NCBI RefSeq assembly: GCF_001665575.1
Contig: NZ_LZSU01000013.1
Coordinates: 1-64,000 of the forward strand
DNA: 64,000 nt
Direction: 5' to 3'
Origin: Mycobacterium sp. 852013-51886_SCH5428379
Lineage (GTDB): Bacteria; Actinomycetota; Actinomycetes; Mycobacteriales; Mycobacteriaceae
Within the stretch, counting starts at the first letter, position 1, and each line of letters starts with the position of its first letter. The position numbers and the translations under genes were made by a program. A model generated the notes under the pieces. It was not told the DNA's origin and made no database searches. It worked only from the letters and a program-made list of their open reading frames with translations. Shown here in pieces: positions 1 to 8,673 of the stretch.

Positions 1-77
1 TTCGGACACCTCCACACCGACCACAACAACCGAGCAAAGCCTTGCCAAACGGCAGCGGCTTGACATAGGAGAAACGC

Positions 78-1391
78 GTGGGACGGGGCTTCTGCGGGTT
101 GTTCGTCGCGGTCGTGTTCGTTTTGACCACCGGGGTCGCGCCCGCAGCGGCCGACGACCCGACCGTCGACCAGCACCATCCCTATTTCAACGAGGACGAA
201 TACCAGGCGTTCTACACGCCACCGGATCCGCTGCCGCCGAGTGAACCCGGCGATCTGGTGCGCACGGAGCCGTCGCGCCTCGTGCTCGAGCCGTCCGGGC
301 AGCTCGGCATGATCATGGCCGAGGGTACGCGAATCATGTACCGCAGCAACGACGCTCGTGACAAGCCGAACGTCGTCACCGGCACCTACTTCGAACCGCA
401 CAACCCCTGGCCGCATCCGGGACCGCGACCGCTGATCGTCTACGGTCCGGGCACTCAGGGCCAGGCCGACCAGTGCGCGCCGTCGCGGCAGTTCAATCAG
501 GGCATCCACTGGTCCCCGTACCTCGACATCGCGTTCAACTACGAGGAGCTGTTCGTCGCGACGATGGTGGCGCGCGGGTTCGCGATCGTCATGACCGACT
601 ACGAAGGCCTGGGCACCCCGGGGCTGCACACCTACGCGAACCGGGTGTCGCAGGGGCACGCGATGCTCGACGCGGCGCGCGCGGCCAAGAACCTGCCGGA
701 CACATCACTGGCCCCCGACGGTCCGGTGGCGTTCTGGGGGTACTCGCAGGGCGGGGGTGCGGCGGCGTCGGCGGCGGAGATGGCCGAGTCCTACGCCCCT
801 GAACTCGACATCGTCGGCAGCTACGCCGGGGCGCCGCCGGCCGACCTGAAGGCGTTGTTCCCGTTCATCGACGGCAGCATGCTGGTGGGTGCGGTGGGTT
901 ACGCCCTGAACGGTGTCATCGCCGCCTATCCGGAACACGAGGCGGCGATCCGCTCGAAGCTCACCCCACGGGGCGCCGACCTGTTGTTCAAGACGCAGGA
1001 TCAGTGCGTCGCCGAGACGCTCACAAAATTCATGTTCCGCCGCCTGCAGCCCTACTTCAACGAGGACATCCTCGCCGTCGTTCGGCAGGAGCCGTTCTCG
1101 TCACTGTTCGACGAACAGAAGCTGGGACGCACGAAACCCAATGCGCCGGTACTGATCAACGCCAACCGGTTCGATCCGCTGGTGCCCTGGGCGGCGGCGA
1201 TGCAGATGGGGCGTGACTGGTGCGCACAGGGCGCCGACATCGAGGCGCGCACCAACGAGCAACCGCCGTTCCTGAACAAGGCCATGATCAACCACGGTCT
1301 GCCCATGCTGGTCGACGGTGAACCCGCGATGCAGTGGATCGCCGACCGCTTCAAGGGTGTGCCGACCGCGCCGAACTGCGGACGATTCTGA
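78..1391 (+). CDS. Secreted lipase (secretory lipase / LIP family)
   Basis: Predicted exported esterase/triacylglycerol lipase of 437 residues. An N-terminal signal peptide (about residues 1-25, hydrophobic core followed by AAA-D) sends it to the envelope or outside. The nucleophile elbow is GYSQGG with Ser223. Asp366 (in RFDPLVPW) and His406 (in NHG) sit where the rest of an alpha/beta-hydrolase triad is expected. The GTG start has an AGGAG ribosome site 6 bases upstream (67-71). It is followed by an unrelated GAF gene on the same strand. The natural substrate cannot be read from the sequence; host or storage lipids are both possible. The family call is firm, the specificity is inference. 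Confidence 0.85.
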   Translation: MGRGFCGLFVAVVFVLTTGVAPAAADDPTVDQHHPYFNEDEYQAFYTPPDPLPPSEPGDLVRTEPSRLVLEPSGQLGMIMAEGTRIMYRSNDARDKPNVVTGTYFEPHNPWPHPGPRPLIVYGPGTQGQADQCAPSRQFNQGIHWSPYLDIAFNYEELFVATMVARGFAIVMTDYEGLGTPGLHTYANRVSQGHAMLDAARAAKNLPDTSLAPDGPVAFWGYSQGGGAAASAAEMAESYAPELDIVGSYAGAPPADLKALFPFIDGSMLVGAVGYALNGVIAAYPEHEAAIRSKLTPRGADLLFKTQDQCVAETLTKFMFRRLQPYFNEDILAVVRQEPFSSLFDEQKLGRTKPNAPVLINANRFDPLVPWAAAMQMGRDWCAQGADIEARTNEQPPFLNKAMINHGLPMLVDGEPAMQWIADRFKGVPTAPNCGRF

Positions 1392-1492
1392 GTCGCCGAA
1401 CCTGACGCGGATCTGACGGTCGCGTTGGGACGCGGTTAGCCGAATCACGCCTGGGGTAAAGAACGCTCACACTCCCCGACGAGAGGCGAACG

Positions 1493-2311
1493 ATGAGCGG
1501 ATTCCGCGGCGATGATCAGAACCACGACCACGACTCGGCGACGACGTGGGTGGCCGGGGTGAATCTGATCTCGCACGCCAGCGTTCGCGCCGCGGTAGCC
1601 CGACTTCAGGATGAGCACGCAATCACCAACCCGGACAACGCCTTCGACGCCCTGTACCGGGTGTCGCGTCGGTCGGGCGTCAAGCTGCGGCAGCTGTCGG
1701 CCGCGGTGCTCGACGGCGCCGCGATCCCCGTGGGCAAGGCGCCCGCCGCTCCCGCGCTCTCCTTCTCCCTTCGCGGCCGCGGCGGACGGCCCCATCCGTC
1801 CGACGTGCTCGCCGATCTCACCACCACCGCGCTCGAACTCACCGGCGCCCAGGGTGCCGTGGTCCAGGTGAAGGACGCCATGCACGGTGGCCTGTGCATC
1901 GAGGGGCACGCCGGACTGGGCGAGCAGTATCGCCACCACTTCAGCTACGTCGACGACGGCGGCTCCGCGGCCGGTCGCGCCACCGCGCGATGCGAGGTCG
2001 TCCGCGTCGACGACGTGTCCGTCTCCCCGCTCTACAGCCTCGGCGATCAGGCCGTGTTGGCCGCCGAGGGCGTCCGCGCCGAACTGGCCGTGCCCATGTG
2101 CGACGAGGACGGCACCAACCGGGGCGCGGTGACCGTCGTGTTCGGCGCCCGCCATCCGAACATCGACCCATTCGCGATCGAGATGCTGCACGGCCACGCC
2201 GATTCCTGCGCGCAGTGGTTGCGGTGGTACGACGCCACCGTGCTGCCCGCCCTCGTGGCCGCCGTGCACGAGGCGGCCGCGGCCTCCGCTGAAGAAGCCG
2301 TCTCCGCCTGA
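1493..2311 (+). CDS. ANTAR-like plus GAF domain protein
   Basis: A 272-residue cytoplasmic protein with no signal peptide or membrane segment. Residues about 20-75 form a helical stretch that resembles an ANTAR RNA-binding domain (ASVRAAVARLQ ... NPDNAFDALYRVS ... LRQLSAAVLDG). Residues about 105-240 resemble a GAF sensor domain (LELTGAQGAVVQVKD ... LAVPMCDEDG). The order is the reverse of the usual GAF-then-ANTAR arrangement. A role as a ligand-gated antiterminator or signalling protein is inference. The ANTAR assignment rests on pattern only and could be a generic helical linker. A GAGAGG ribosome site lies about 10 bases before the ATG. Confidence 0.6.
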   Translation: MSGFRGDDQNHDHDSATTWVAGVNLISHASVRAAVARLQDEHAITNPDNAFDALYRVSRRSGVKLRQLSAAVLDGAAIPVGKAPAAPALSFSLRGRGGRPHPSDVLADLTTTALELTGAQGAVVQVKDAMHGGLCIEGHAGLGEQYRHHFSYVDDGGSAAGRATARCEVVRVDDVSVSPLYSLGDQAVLAAEGVRAELAVPMCDEDGTNRGAVTVVFGARHPNIDPFAIEMLHGHADSCAQWLRWYDATVLPALVAAVHEAAAASAEEAVSA

Positions 2312-2319
2312 TCCCCGAC

Positions 2320-2338
2320 GTTGGTGAGGCTTACCTTC
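2320..2338 (+). promoter_or_regulatory. Candidate IdeR iron box
   Basis: The 19 bases GTTGGTGAGGCTTACCTTC match the mycobacterial IdeR consensus TTAGGTTAGGCTAACCTAA at 13 positions, including the GG, AGGCT and ACCT core. The site lies 66 bases before the iron-binding lipoprotein gene, the place expected for iron-dependent repression. The match was counted by eye. Binding is inferred. Confidence 0.55.
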
Positions 2339-2403
2339 TCGGGTAGGTTCAGGCCACGCTCCGGTCGTATCGGCGGCCGGTGATCTCGGAAGGAACTCGC
2401 CGG

Positions 2404-3429
2404 ATGTGGCCTTCAATCGTGCGGGTGATCGGTGTGGCAGCCGCTGCCGCAACCGCGCTCTCGTTGTCGTCGTGTTCTGACAGCGGCGGCGAGGACGAGT
2501 CCAAGCTCGTCGTCTACTCGGGCCGCAGCGAGGAACTGATTGCTCCGCTGATCGAGAAGTTCAGCAGTGAGACCGGCATCGAGGTCGAGGCCCGCTACGC
2601 CAACTCCGGTGAGCTCGCGGCGCAGCTGCTCACCGAGGGTGAGCGGTCCCCAGCCGATGTCTTCCTCTCCCAGGACGCCGGCGCGCTGGGAGCGGTCTCG
2701 AAGGCCGGTCTGTTCGCGCCGATCGCCCCCGACACGCTCGCTGCGGTGCCGGTGACCTACTCGGCCGCCGACGGCACCTGGCTCGGAGTGTCCGGCCGAG
2801 CGCGGGTCATCGTGTTCAACCCGACGCTGGCCCCGAACGCCCCCGACACCATCGACGGTCTCCTCGCGCCCGAGTGGAAGGGCAAGATCGGATTCGCCCC
2901 GAGCAACGCGTCATGGCAGGCGTTCGTGACCGGTCTGCGCGTCATCCGCGGCGACGACGGCGCCGAACAGTGGTTGCGCGCCTTCAAGGCCCAGGAGCCG
3001 CGCGCCTATGAGAACAACGTCGCCATCCGTGACGCCGTGGATTCCGGGCAGATCCCGCTGGGGCTGGCCAACCACTACTACCTCTACGAGTTGATCGACT
3101 CCAAGGGCGCCGAGGCGGTCACCGCCGAGAACCGCTTCATGGCGCCGGGTGACCCGGGCGGACTCGTCAACGTCGCGGGCGTCGGCGTCCTCAAGACCGC
3201 CCCCCATCCGGCGGAGGCCCAGAAGTTCGCGGCCTACCTGGTCGGGACGTCGGCCCAGGAGTACTTCGCGAACGAGACCGACGAATATCCCCTCGTCGCG
3301 GGTGTCGCGTCGAAGGACGGCATGCCTCCGCTGAACAGCCTGCAGCCGCCCGCGGTCGACCTGTCCGACCTCGACGACCTGGAGGCCACCCAGGAGATGC
3401 TCGTGTCCACCGGCCTCCTCACCAAGTAG
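2404..3429 (+). CDS. Iron(III) ABC transporter substrate-binding lipoprotein
   Basis: A 341-residue extracytoplasmic solute-binding protein of the ferric iron family (FutA/FbpA-like; not the mycobacterial antigen 85 FbpA). The signal peptide ends in a lipobox (SLSSC), so it should be lipid-anchored on the outer face of the membrane. LVVYSGRSEELIAPLIEKF is the family N-terminus. The adjacent tyrosines in NHYYLYEL fit the iron-binding tyrosine pair. I chose the ATG at 2404 over an upstream in-frame GTG at 2380 because GGAAGGA (2388-2394) is correctly spaced before it and the signal peptide then starts properly. Permease and ATPase genes follow within 3 bases. The iron box upstream suggests derepression when iron is scarce. 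Confidence 0.85.
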   Translation: MWPSIVRVIGVAAAAATALSLSSCSDSGGEDESKLVVYSGRSEELIAPLIEKFSSETGIEVEARYANSGELAAQLLTEGERSPADVFLSQDAGALGAVSKAGLFAPIAPDTLAAVPVTYSAADGTWLGVSGRARVIVFNPTLAPNAPDTIDGLLAPEWKGKIGFAPSNASWQAFVTGLRVIRGDDGAEQWLRAFKAQEPRAYENNVAIRDAVDSGQIPLGLANHYYLYELIDSKGAEAVTAENRFMAPGDPGGLVNVAGVGVLKTAPHPAEAQKFAAYLVGTSAQEYFANETDEYPLVAGVASKDGMPPLNSLQPPAVDLSDLDDLEATQEMLVSTGLLTK

Positions 3430-3432
3430 GTC

Positions 3433-4971
3433 GTGCGCACAGCACGCACCCGGGCGCCGCTGCTTCTGGTGGTGCCCGCTGTGCTGGTGGTCGCGGTCAC
3501 GCTGCTGCCGCTGGTCTACCTGGGTGAGCGCGCCCTCGAGCGCGGCTGGTCGTTCGTGGTCGACGAGCTGCTCCAAGCCCGGACCCTGCATCTGGTGATT
3601 CGCTCGCTGGCGCTGGTGGGGACGGTGACTGCGGCCTGCGTGCTGATCGGCGTGGCGATGGCGGTCCTGGTGACCCGCACCGACCTGCCCGGCCGCCGCC
3701 CGCTGGCGGTGATCCTCACCCTGCCGCTGGCCATGCCGAGCTATCTCCTGGCCTATCTCTGGGTGTCCGCGGTGCCCGCGGTCGCCGGTTTCTGGGGGTC
3801 CGCGCTGGTGCTCACCCTGGTCAGCTTCCCCCTCGTCATGCTCACCACCGTGGCGGCGCTGACGCGGGTGGACCCCGCACAGGAGGAGGTGGCGCGGTCG
3901 CTGGGCCTCGGCGGTGTGGCGGTGCTCTTCCGGGTCACCCTGCGGCAGGCCCGCGCCGCGATCGCCGCGGGCGCGCTGCTGGTCGCGCTGTACGTGCTCA
4001 GCGATTTCGGGGCGGTGGCCGCGATGCGCTACGAGGCGTTCACCTGGGTCATCTTCGGGGCGTACCGGTCGGGGTTCAATCCCGCCCGCGCAGCGGTGCT
4101 GTCGCTGGTGCTCCTCGCGTTCGCGGTCGCGCTGGTGGTCGCCGAGAACCGGGCCCGCGGCCGGGTCGCCGCGGCGCGGATCGGCGGTGGCACGCCCCGC
4201 CCGGCGCCGGTCAGCCGGCTGGGACGATGGTGGCCGGTGGCTGCGCTCGCGCCGGCCGCGGTGTTGGTGGCCGCGGCGGGGGTCCCGGCATGGGAGCTCT
4301 CGCAGTGGTTGCGCGGCGTCGGGCCGCGCTGGGACGCCGGCGAGTGGGCGGCGGCCCTGGGCGCCACCGTGTGGCTGTCGGCGAGCGCCGCCGCGGTGTG
4401 CACGGTCGCCGCGCTGCCCCTCGGTGTCCTGGCGGCCCGATACCGCGACCGTGCCACCCGCGTGCTGGAGGGCGGGAGCTACATCGCGCACGGTCTACCC
4501 GCCATCGTCGTCGGGATCTCGATGGTCTCTGTGGGAGTGGTGCTGCTGCGCCCCATCTATCAGGAGGCGCCACTGCTCATCGCCGCCTACGCCGTACTTC
4601 TGGTGCCGCTGGCGGTGGGATCGACCCGCGCCGCGGTGGAATCCGCGCCGATCCGCCTCGAAGAGGTGGCGCGCACCCTGGGGCGTCGACCGCTGCGTGC
4701 GTTCACCGCGGTGACGGCGCGCGTGGCGGCCCCCGGCATCGCCGCGGGCACGGCCCTCGTGCTGCTGACGGCGATGAAAGAACTGCCGGTGACACTGCTG
4801 CTGCGGCCCACCGGCACCGCCACCCTGGCCACCCGGCTGTGGGATTTCAGCTCGATCAGCGACTACGCCTCGGCGGCGCCCTACGCGGTCGCACTCGTGG
4901 CCTTCGCCGCGCTGCCGACCGCGGTGCTCGGGCTGTGGAGTTCCGGTTGGCGGGACGTGCGCAGTGATTGA
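3433..4971 (+). CDS. Iron(III) ABC transporter permease (double domain)
   Basis: A 512-residue integral membrane protein with about 12 hydrophobic segments in two halves. Each half has the permease cytoplasmic loop that docks on the ATPase: EEVARSLGLGGVAVLFRVTL near residue 155 and EEVARTLGRRPLRAFTAVT near residue 412. This duplicated layout is that of the ferric iron FbpB/SfuB permeases. The GTG start is 3 bases after the binding-protein stop, and the 3' end overlaps the ATPase gene by 8 bases, so the three are almost certainly co-transcribed. Confidence 0.87.
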   Translation: MRTARTRAPLLLVVPAVLVVAVTLLPLVYLGERALERGWSFVVDELLQARTLHLVIRSLALVGTVTAACVLIGVAMAVLVTRTDLPGRRPLAVILTLPLAMPSYLLAYLWVSAVPAVAGFWGSALVLTLVSFPLVMLTTVAALTRVDPAQEEVARSLGLGGVAVLFRVTLRQARAAIAAGALLVALYVLSDFGAVAAMRYEAFTWVIFGAYRSGFNPARAAVLSLVLLAFAVALVVAENRARGRVAAARIGGGTPRPAPVSRLGRWWPVAALAPAAVLVAAAGVPAWELSQWLRGVGPRWDAGEWAAALGATVWLSASAAAVCTVAALPLGVLAARYRDRATRVLEGGSYIAHGLPAIVVGISMVSVGVVLLRPIYQEAPLLIAAYAVLLVPLAVGSTRAAVESAPIRLEEVARTLGRRPLRAFTAVTARVAAPGIAAGTALVLLTAMKELPVTLLLRPTGTATLATRLWDFSSISDYASAAPYAVALVAFAALPTAVLGLWSSGWRDVRSD

Positions 4972-6028
4972 GCCGTCGGGTGTGCGGGCGGTGGGCGTGC
5001 GGAAATCCTTCGGCGCCCGCACCGTGCTGGCCGGAGTCGATCTCGACGTTCCGGCAGGGACCATTGCCGCCGTTCTGGGACCGAGCGGTTGCGGGAAGAC
5101 CACGTTGCTGCGGATCCTCGCCGGATTCGAGGATCCCGACGCCGGTGAGGTCCTGATCGCCGGACAGTCGGTGGCGACGCCCAACCGCGTGGTCCCCGCA
5201 CACCGAAGGCGCGTCGGCCTGATGCCGCAGGAGGGCGCGCTGTTCCCGCATCTGAGCGTGGGGGACAACGTGGCATTCGGCCTGCCGCGTGCCGGAGCCG
5301 CCGACAAGGCGAAGACCGTGCGACGCTGGCTCGATCTCGTCGGCCTGGACGGGTTCGCCGATGCCCGTCCACACCAGCTGTCCGGCGGTCAGCAGCAGCG
5401 GGTGGCGCTGGCCCGCGCACTGGCTGCCGAGCCCCGCGTGCTGCTGTTGGACGAGCCCTTCGCCGCGCTCGACGCCGGGATGCGGGTGCGGGTGCGGGAG
5501 GAGATCGCCGAGGTGCTCCGGATCGCGGGCACCACTGCCGTCCTCGTCACCCACGACCAGGCCGAGGCGCTGTCGCTCGCCGACTCGGTGGCGCTGCTGA
5601 TCGACGGCACCGTCGTCCAGCAGGCCGCACCGGTGGAGCTCTACGATCGTCCCGCGACACTGGCCGCCGCCCGATTCGTCGGAACCACCGTCGAGATAAC
5701 CGGTGAGTGCCGGGACGGCACGGTGCTCAGTGCGCTCGGAACGACGCCCGTGCGCCTGTCGGTCCCCGAGGGGCCGGTCGTCGTCGTACTGCGGCCCGAG
5801 CAGCTGCGCCTCGTACCGCCCGGGGAGGGCACCACCGCGACGGTGGCGGCCCGTCGCTTCTACGGCCCGGACTCCGTTGTCCGCGTCCGGTTGGCCGACG
5901 GACAGCACCTCGACGCGCGGACGGTGGCCGGTGCGGTCAGCCACGCGGACGGCTCCGTGGTCGGGGTCGCCGTGGACGGCCCCGTGCTGGCCTACCCGCA
6001 GCGCCCGCCGGTGACCGGAGAAGACTGA
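4964..6028 (+). CDS. Iron(III) ABC transporter ATPase
   Basis: A 354-residue nucleotide-binding subunit that powers iron import. Visible motifs are Walker A GPSGCGKTT (near residue 43), the signature LSGGQQQRVALARAL (near residue 138), Walker B LLLDEPFAALD and the switch His in VTHDQAEAL. A C-terminal region of about 115 residues resembles a TOBE regulatory domain, as in FbpC-type ATPases. It overlaps the permease gene by 8 bases and ends 2 bases before the next gene. The iron assignment comes from the linked binding protein. A sulfate or other oxyanion transporter is less likely. Confidence 0.87.
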   Translation: MIEPSGVRAVGVRKSFGARTVLAGVDLDVPAGTIAAVLGPSGCGKTTLLRILAGFEDPDAGEVLIAGQSVATPNRVVPAHRRRVGLMPQEGALFPHLSVGDNVAFGLPRAGAADKAKTVRRWLDLVGLDGFADARPHQLSGGQQQRVALARALAAEPRVLLLDEPFAALDAGMRVRVREEIAEVLRIAGTTAVLVTHDQAEALSLADSVALLIDGTVVQQAAPVELYDRPATLAAARFVGTTVEITGECRDGTVLSALGTTPVRLSVPEGPVVVVLRPEQLRLVPPGEGTTATVAARRFYGPDSVVRVRLADGQHLDARTVAGAVSHADGSVVGVAVDGPVLAYPQRPPVTGED

Positions 6029-6030
6029 CC

Positions 6031-8673
6031 GTGGCGACTCTCATAGACCACCTCGCCGCATTCGGCGACCGGCCCGCGATCATCGCCCCCGAGGTCGAGC
6101 TGACCTACCGCCAACTCGCCGACCGCGTCGCCGCCACGGCCGAGGCGCTCGGTCCGCGCCGCAGACTGGTCCTGATCGAGACCCGCAACGAGATCGGGAC
6201 TCTGGTGCCCTATCTCGCCACGCTGGCCGGCCGGCACGTCGCCTTGCCGGTGCCGCCCGACCGTCACGCCGATGCCATCGTGGCCACCTACCGACCCGAC
6301 GCAACGGTCTCGCGCGACGGCGACATCGTGGTGCTCGGGGAGCCCACCGCGAGGCTGCACGACGATCTCGCGCTGCTGCTGAGCACCTCGGGGAGCACCG
6401 GTTCCCCGAAACTGGTCCGGTTGTCCCGCGACAATCTGCTCAGCAACACCGAAGCCATCGCGAGCTATCTGAGTATCGACGAGAACGATTGTGCGCCAAC
6501 GACGTTGCCGATGTCCTACTGCTACGGCCTGTCAGTGGTGCACAGCCATCTGCTGCGTGGGGCGCGGCTGTTGCTGTCCGACCGCTCCGTGATCGATCCG
6601 CGGTTCTGGGAACTGTTCGTCCAGCACCGGGCCACCTCGTTGGCCGGGGTGCCCTACACCTTCGATCTGCTCGACCGGACCGGCTTCGACACCATGTCCC
6701 TGCCCGATCTGCGCTACGTCACCCAGGCGGGCGGCCGGCTGGCGCCGGACCGGGTGCGGCGCTTCGCCGATCTGGGCGCAGCCCGGGGCTGGGACCTGTT
6801 CGTGATGTACGGCGCCACCGAGGCGACGGCGCGGATGGCCTATCTGCCGCCGCACCGCGCGCGCACCGACCCGACGTCGATCGGACGTCCGATCCCCGGT
6901 GGCGAGTTCGACGTCGCGCCGATCGACGGGTGGGCCGATCCGGGGGTGGGGGAGCTGGTCTACCGCGGACCCAACGTGATGCTCGGCTACGCGCAGCAGC
7001 GCGACGATCTGGCGCTCGGCCGGTCCGTGACCGAACTGCGCACCGGTGACGTCGGCCGGCGCCGCCCCGACGGGCTCTACGAGGTGATCGGCCGCAGGGA
7101 CCGCTTCGTCAAACTGTTCGGCCTACGCGTCGACCTGCAACGCGTGGAGGCCCTGCTGCGACAGGCCGACGTGCACACGCAGTGCACCCACGACGGCCGG
7201 CGGTTGCTGGTCGCCGTCGCCGGCAGTCCCACCACGGCACCCGACGCCGCCCGCGTGCGTGCGCTCGCAGCCGAGGCCGCGGGTGTCCCCGCCGATGCGG
7301 TCACCGTGGTGCCGGTGGACGAGCTGCCGATGCTGCCGTCGGGCAAGCCGGATCATGCGGCGGTGCGGGCGGCAGCAGCCGCGGCCGAGCCATCGGAGCC
7401 GAGCGACACCGATATCCGCCGGCTGTTCGCCGACGTGTTGCACTTGGACCCCGGGCAGATCCGGCCCGACGCCACGTTCACCGCACTGGGCGGAACGTCG
7501 CTGAACTACGTCACGATGTCGGTGCGGCTGCAGAGTCTGCTCGGCCGACTGCCGTCCGGCTGGCCGGACGTGCCGGTGGCAGACCTGGAACGGCAGACGG
7601 CGACCGCGGCGGCTCCGTCTTCCCGCCTGCTGTCCGGAACCGTCGAGACCAGCGTGCTGCTGCGCGCCCTGGCGATCGTGCTGATCGTCGGCTCCCACGC
7701 CGAGTTGTTCGAACTCTGGGGCGGCGCCCATGTCCTGCTCGCCGTGGCCGGCTACAACTTCGCGCGCTTCGGGCTGTTCGCGGGGCCACGGCCGGAACGG
7801 ATTCGCCGGCTGCGCACGACCATCGCCTGGATCGCGCTGCCGTCGATCGCGTGGATCGCGCTCGTCATGACGTTCTCCGACGATTACCACGCGTCGAACC
7901 TGTTGCTGGCCAACAAGATCCTGGGTCCCCACGACAGTATGACCGCGGGTCGACTGTGGTTCATCGAGGTCCTGGTGTACACGCTGATCGCGCTGACTCT
8001 GCTGTGTGCGATCCCCGCCGTCGACCGGTGGGAACGCCGCGCGCCGTTCGTCTTCGCCGCGGTGTTCCTGGCCGGCGGCGTCGCGCTGCGATACGACGTC
8101 CTGGGGCTAGAGCTGGGGCAGCAGGCCTGGTTCACCTACACGGCCCTGTGGTTCTTCGCCGCCGGCTGGGCCGCGGCCAGGGCGCGCACTACCGTCGAAC
8201 GCGCCGTCGTGAGTGCGGTCATGGTCGTCTGTCTGACCGGATACTTCGGCGACGGTGTGCGCGAGATGCTGGTGCTCACCGGTGTGCTGTTGCTGATCTG
8301 GCTGCCCGCGTTGCGCTGTCCCCGCTGGACGGTGGCCGCGGCCGGGGTGCTGGCGGAGGCGTCGCTCTACACCTATCTGACGCACTTCCAGGTCTACCCG
8401 CTCTTCGAGGGTCACCCCCTGGTCGGCGTGACCTGCGCGCTGGCCGTCGGTGTGCTCCTGTCGTCGGTGATCGCGGGCCTGCGCCGTCGGCGTGCCGCCG
8501 GAACCGGTCTCGCCCTGACCCCGCTACGCTCGCCGCGTGCTCATCGCGATAGAGGGCGTCGACGGGGCCGGCAAACGGACGTTGACCAACGGACTGCGGG
8601 CGGCGTTCGAGGGCGCCGGCAGGTCGGTGGCGACGCTGGCGTTTCCCCGCTACCACCGGTCGATCACCGCTGA
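6031..8673 (+). CDS. Adenylation-carrier-membrane acyltransferase fusion protein
   Basis: An 880-residue multidomain protein. Residues 1 to about 440 are an AMP-forming acyl/aminoacyl adenylation domain (STSGSTGSPK near 117-126, YGATEA at 260-265, GRRDRFVKLFG near 354). Residues about 450-515 are a phosphopantetheine carrier with attachment site GGTSL (Ser490). From about residue 540 comes a polytopic acyltransferase-3 region with about ten hydrophobic segments, starting RALAIVLIVGSHA (His556). A plausible role is to activate an acyl or aminoacyl group, load it on the carrier and pass it to an envelope acceptor. This resembles the DltA/DltC/DltB logic, but the acceptor and substrate are unknown. 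It starts 2 bases after the iron ATPase, implying one operon. The last 45 or so codons run inside tmk and give an Arg-rich tail that is probably not a domain. Confidence 0.75.
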   Translation: MATLIDHLAAFGDRPAIIAPEVELTYRQLADRVAATAEALGPRRRLVLIETRNEIGTLVPYLATLAGRHVALPVPPDRHADAIVATYRPDATVSRDGDIVVLGEPTARLHDDLALLLSTSGSTGSPKLVRLSRDNLLSNTEAIASYLSIDENDCAPTTLPMSYCYGLSVVHSHLLRGARLLLSDRSVIDPRFWELFVQHRATSLAGVPYTFDLLDRTGFDTMSLPDLRYVTQAGGRLAPDRVRRFADLGAARGWDLFVMYGATEATARMAYLPPHRARTDPTSIGRPIPGGEFDVAPIDGWADPGVGELVYRGPNVMLGYAQQRDDLALGRSVTELRTGDVGRRRPDGLYEVIGRRDRFVKLFGLRVDLQRVEALLRQADVHTQCTHDGRRLLVAVAGSPTTAPDAARVRALAAEAAGVPADAVTVVPVDELPMLPSGKPDHAAVRAAAAAAEPSEPSDTDIRRLFADVLHLDPGQIRPDATFTALGGTSLNYVTMSVRLQSLLGRLPSGWPDVPVADLERQTATAAAPSSRLLSGTVETSVLLRALAIVLIVGSHAELFELWGGAHVLLAVAGYNFARFGLFAGPRPERIRRLRTTIAWIALPSIAWIALVMTFSDDYHASNLLLANKILGPHDSMTAGRLWFIEVLVYTLIALTLLCAIPAVDRWERRAPFVFAAVFLAGGVALRYDVLGLELGQQAWFTYTALWFFAAGWAAARARTTVERAVVSAVMVVCLTGYFGDGVREMLVLTGVLLLIWLPALRCPRWTVAAAGVLAEASLYTYLTHFQVYPLFEGHPLVGVTCALAVGVLLSSVIAGLRRRRAAGTGLALTPLRSPRAHRDRGRRRGRQTDVDQRTAGGVRGRRQVGGDAGVSPLPPVDHR
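8525..8530 (+). promoter_or_regulatory. -10 element for leaderless tmk
   Basis: TACGCT matches the TANNNT -10 pattern. It ends 6 bases before the tmk GTG, so the predicted transcription start coincides with the start codon. No ribosome site precedes that GTG. The promoter lies inside the 3' end of the preceding fusion gene. No clear -35 is visible. Confidence 0.45.

Noticed and set aside
2911..4491. A 526-codon minus-strand frame across the iron permease
   Set aside because: Arg/Gly/His-rich shadow of a clear membrane protein gene; no motif.
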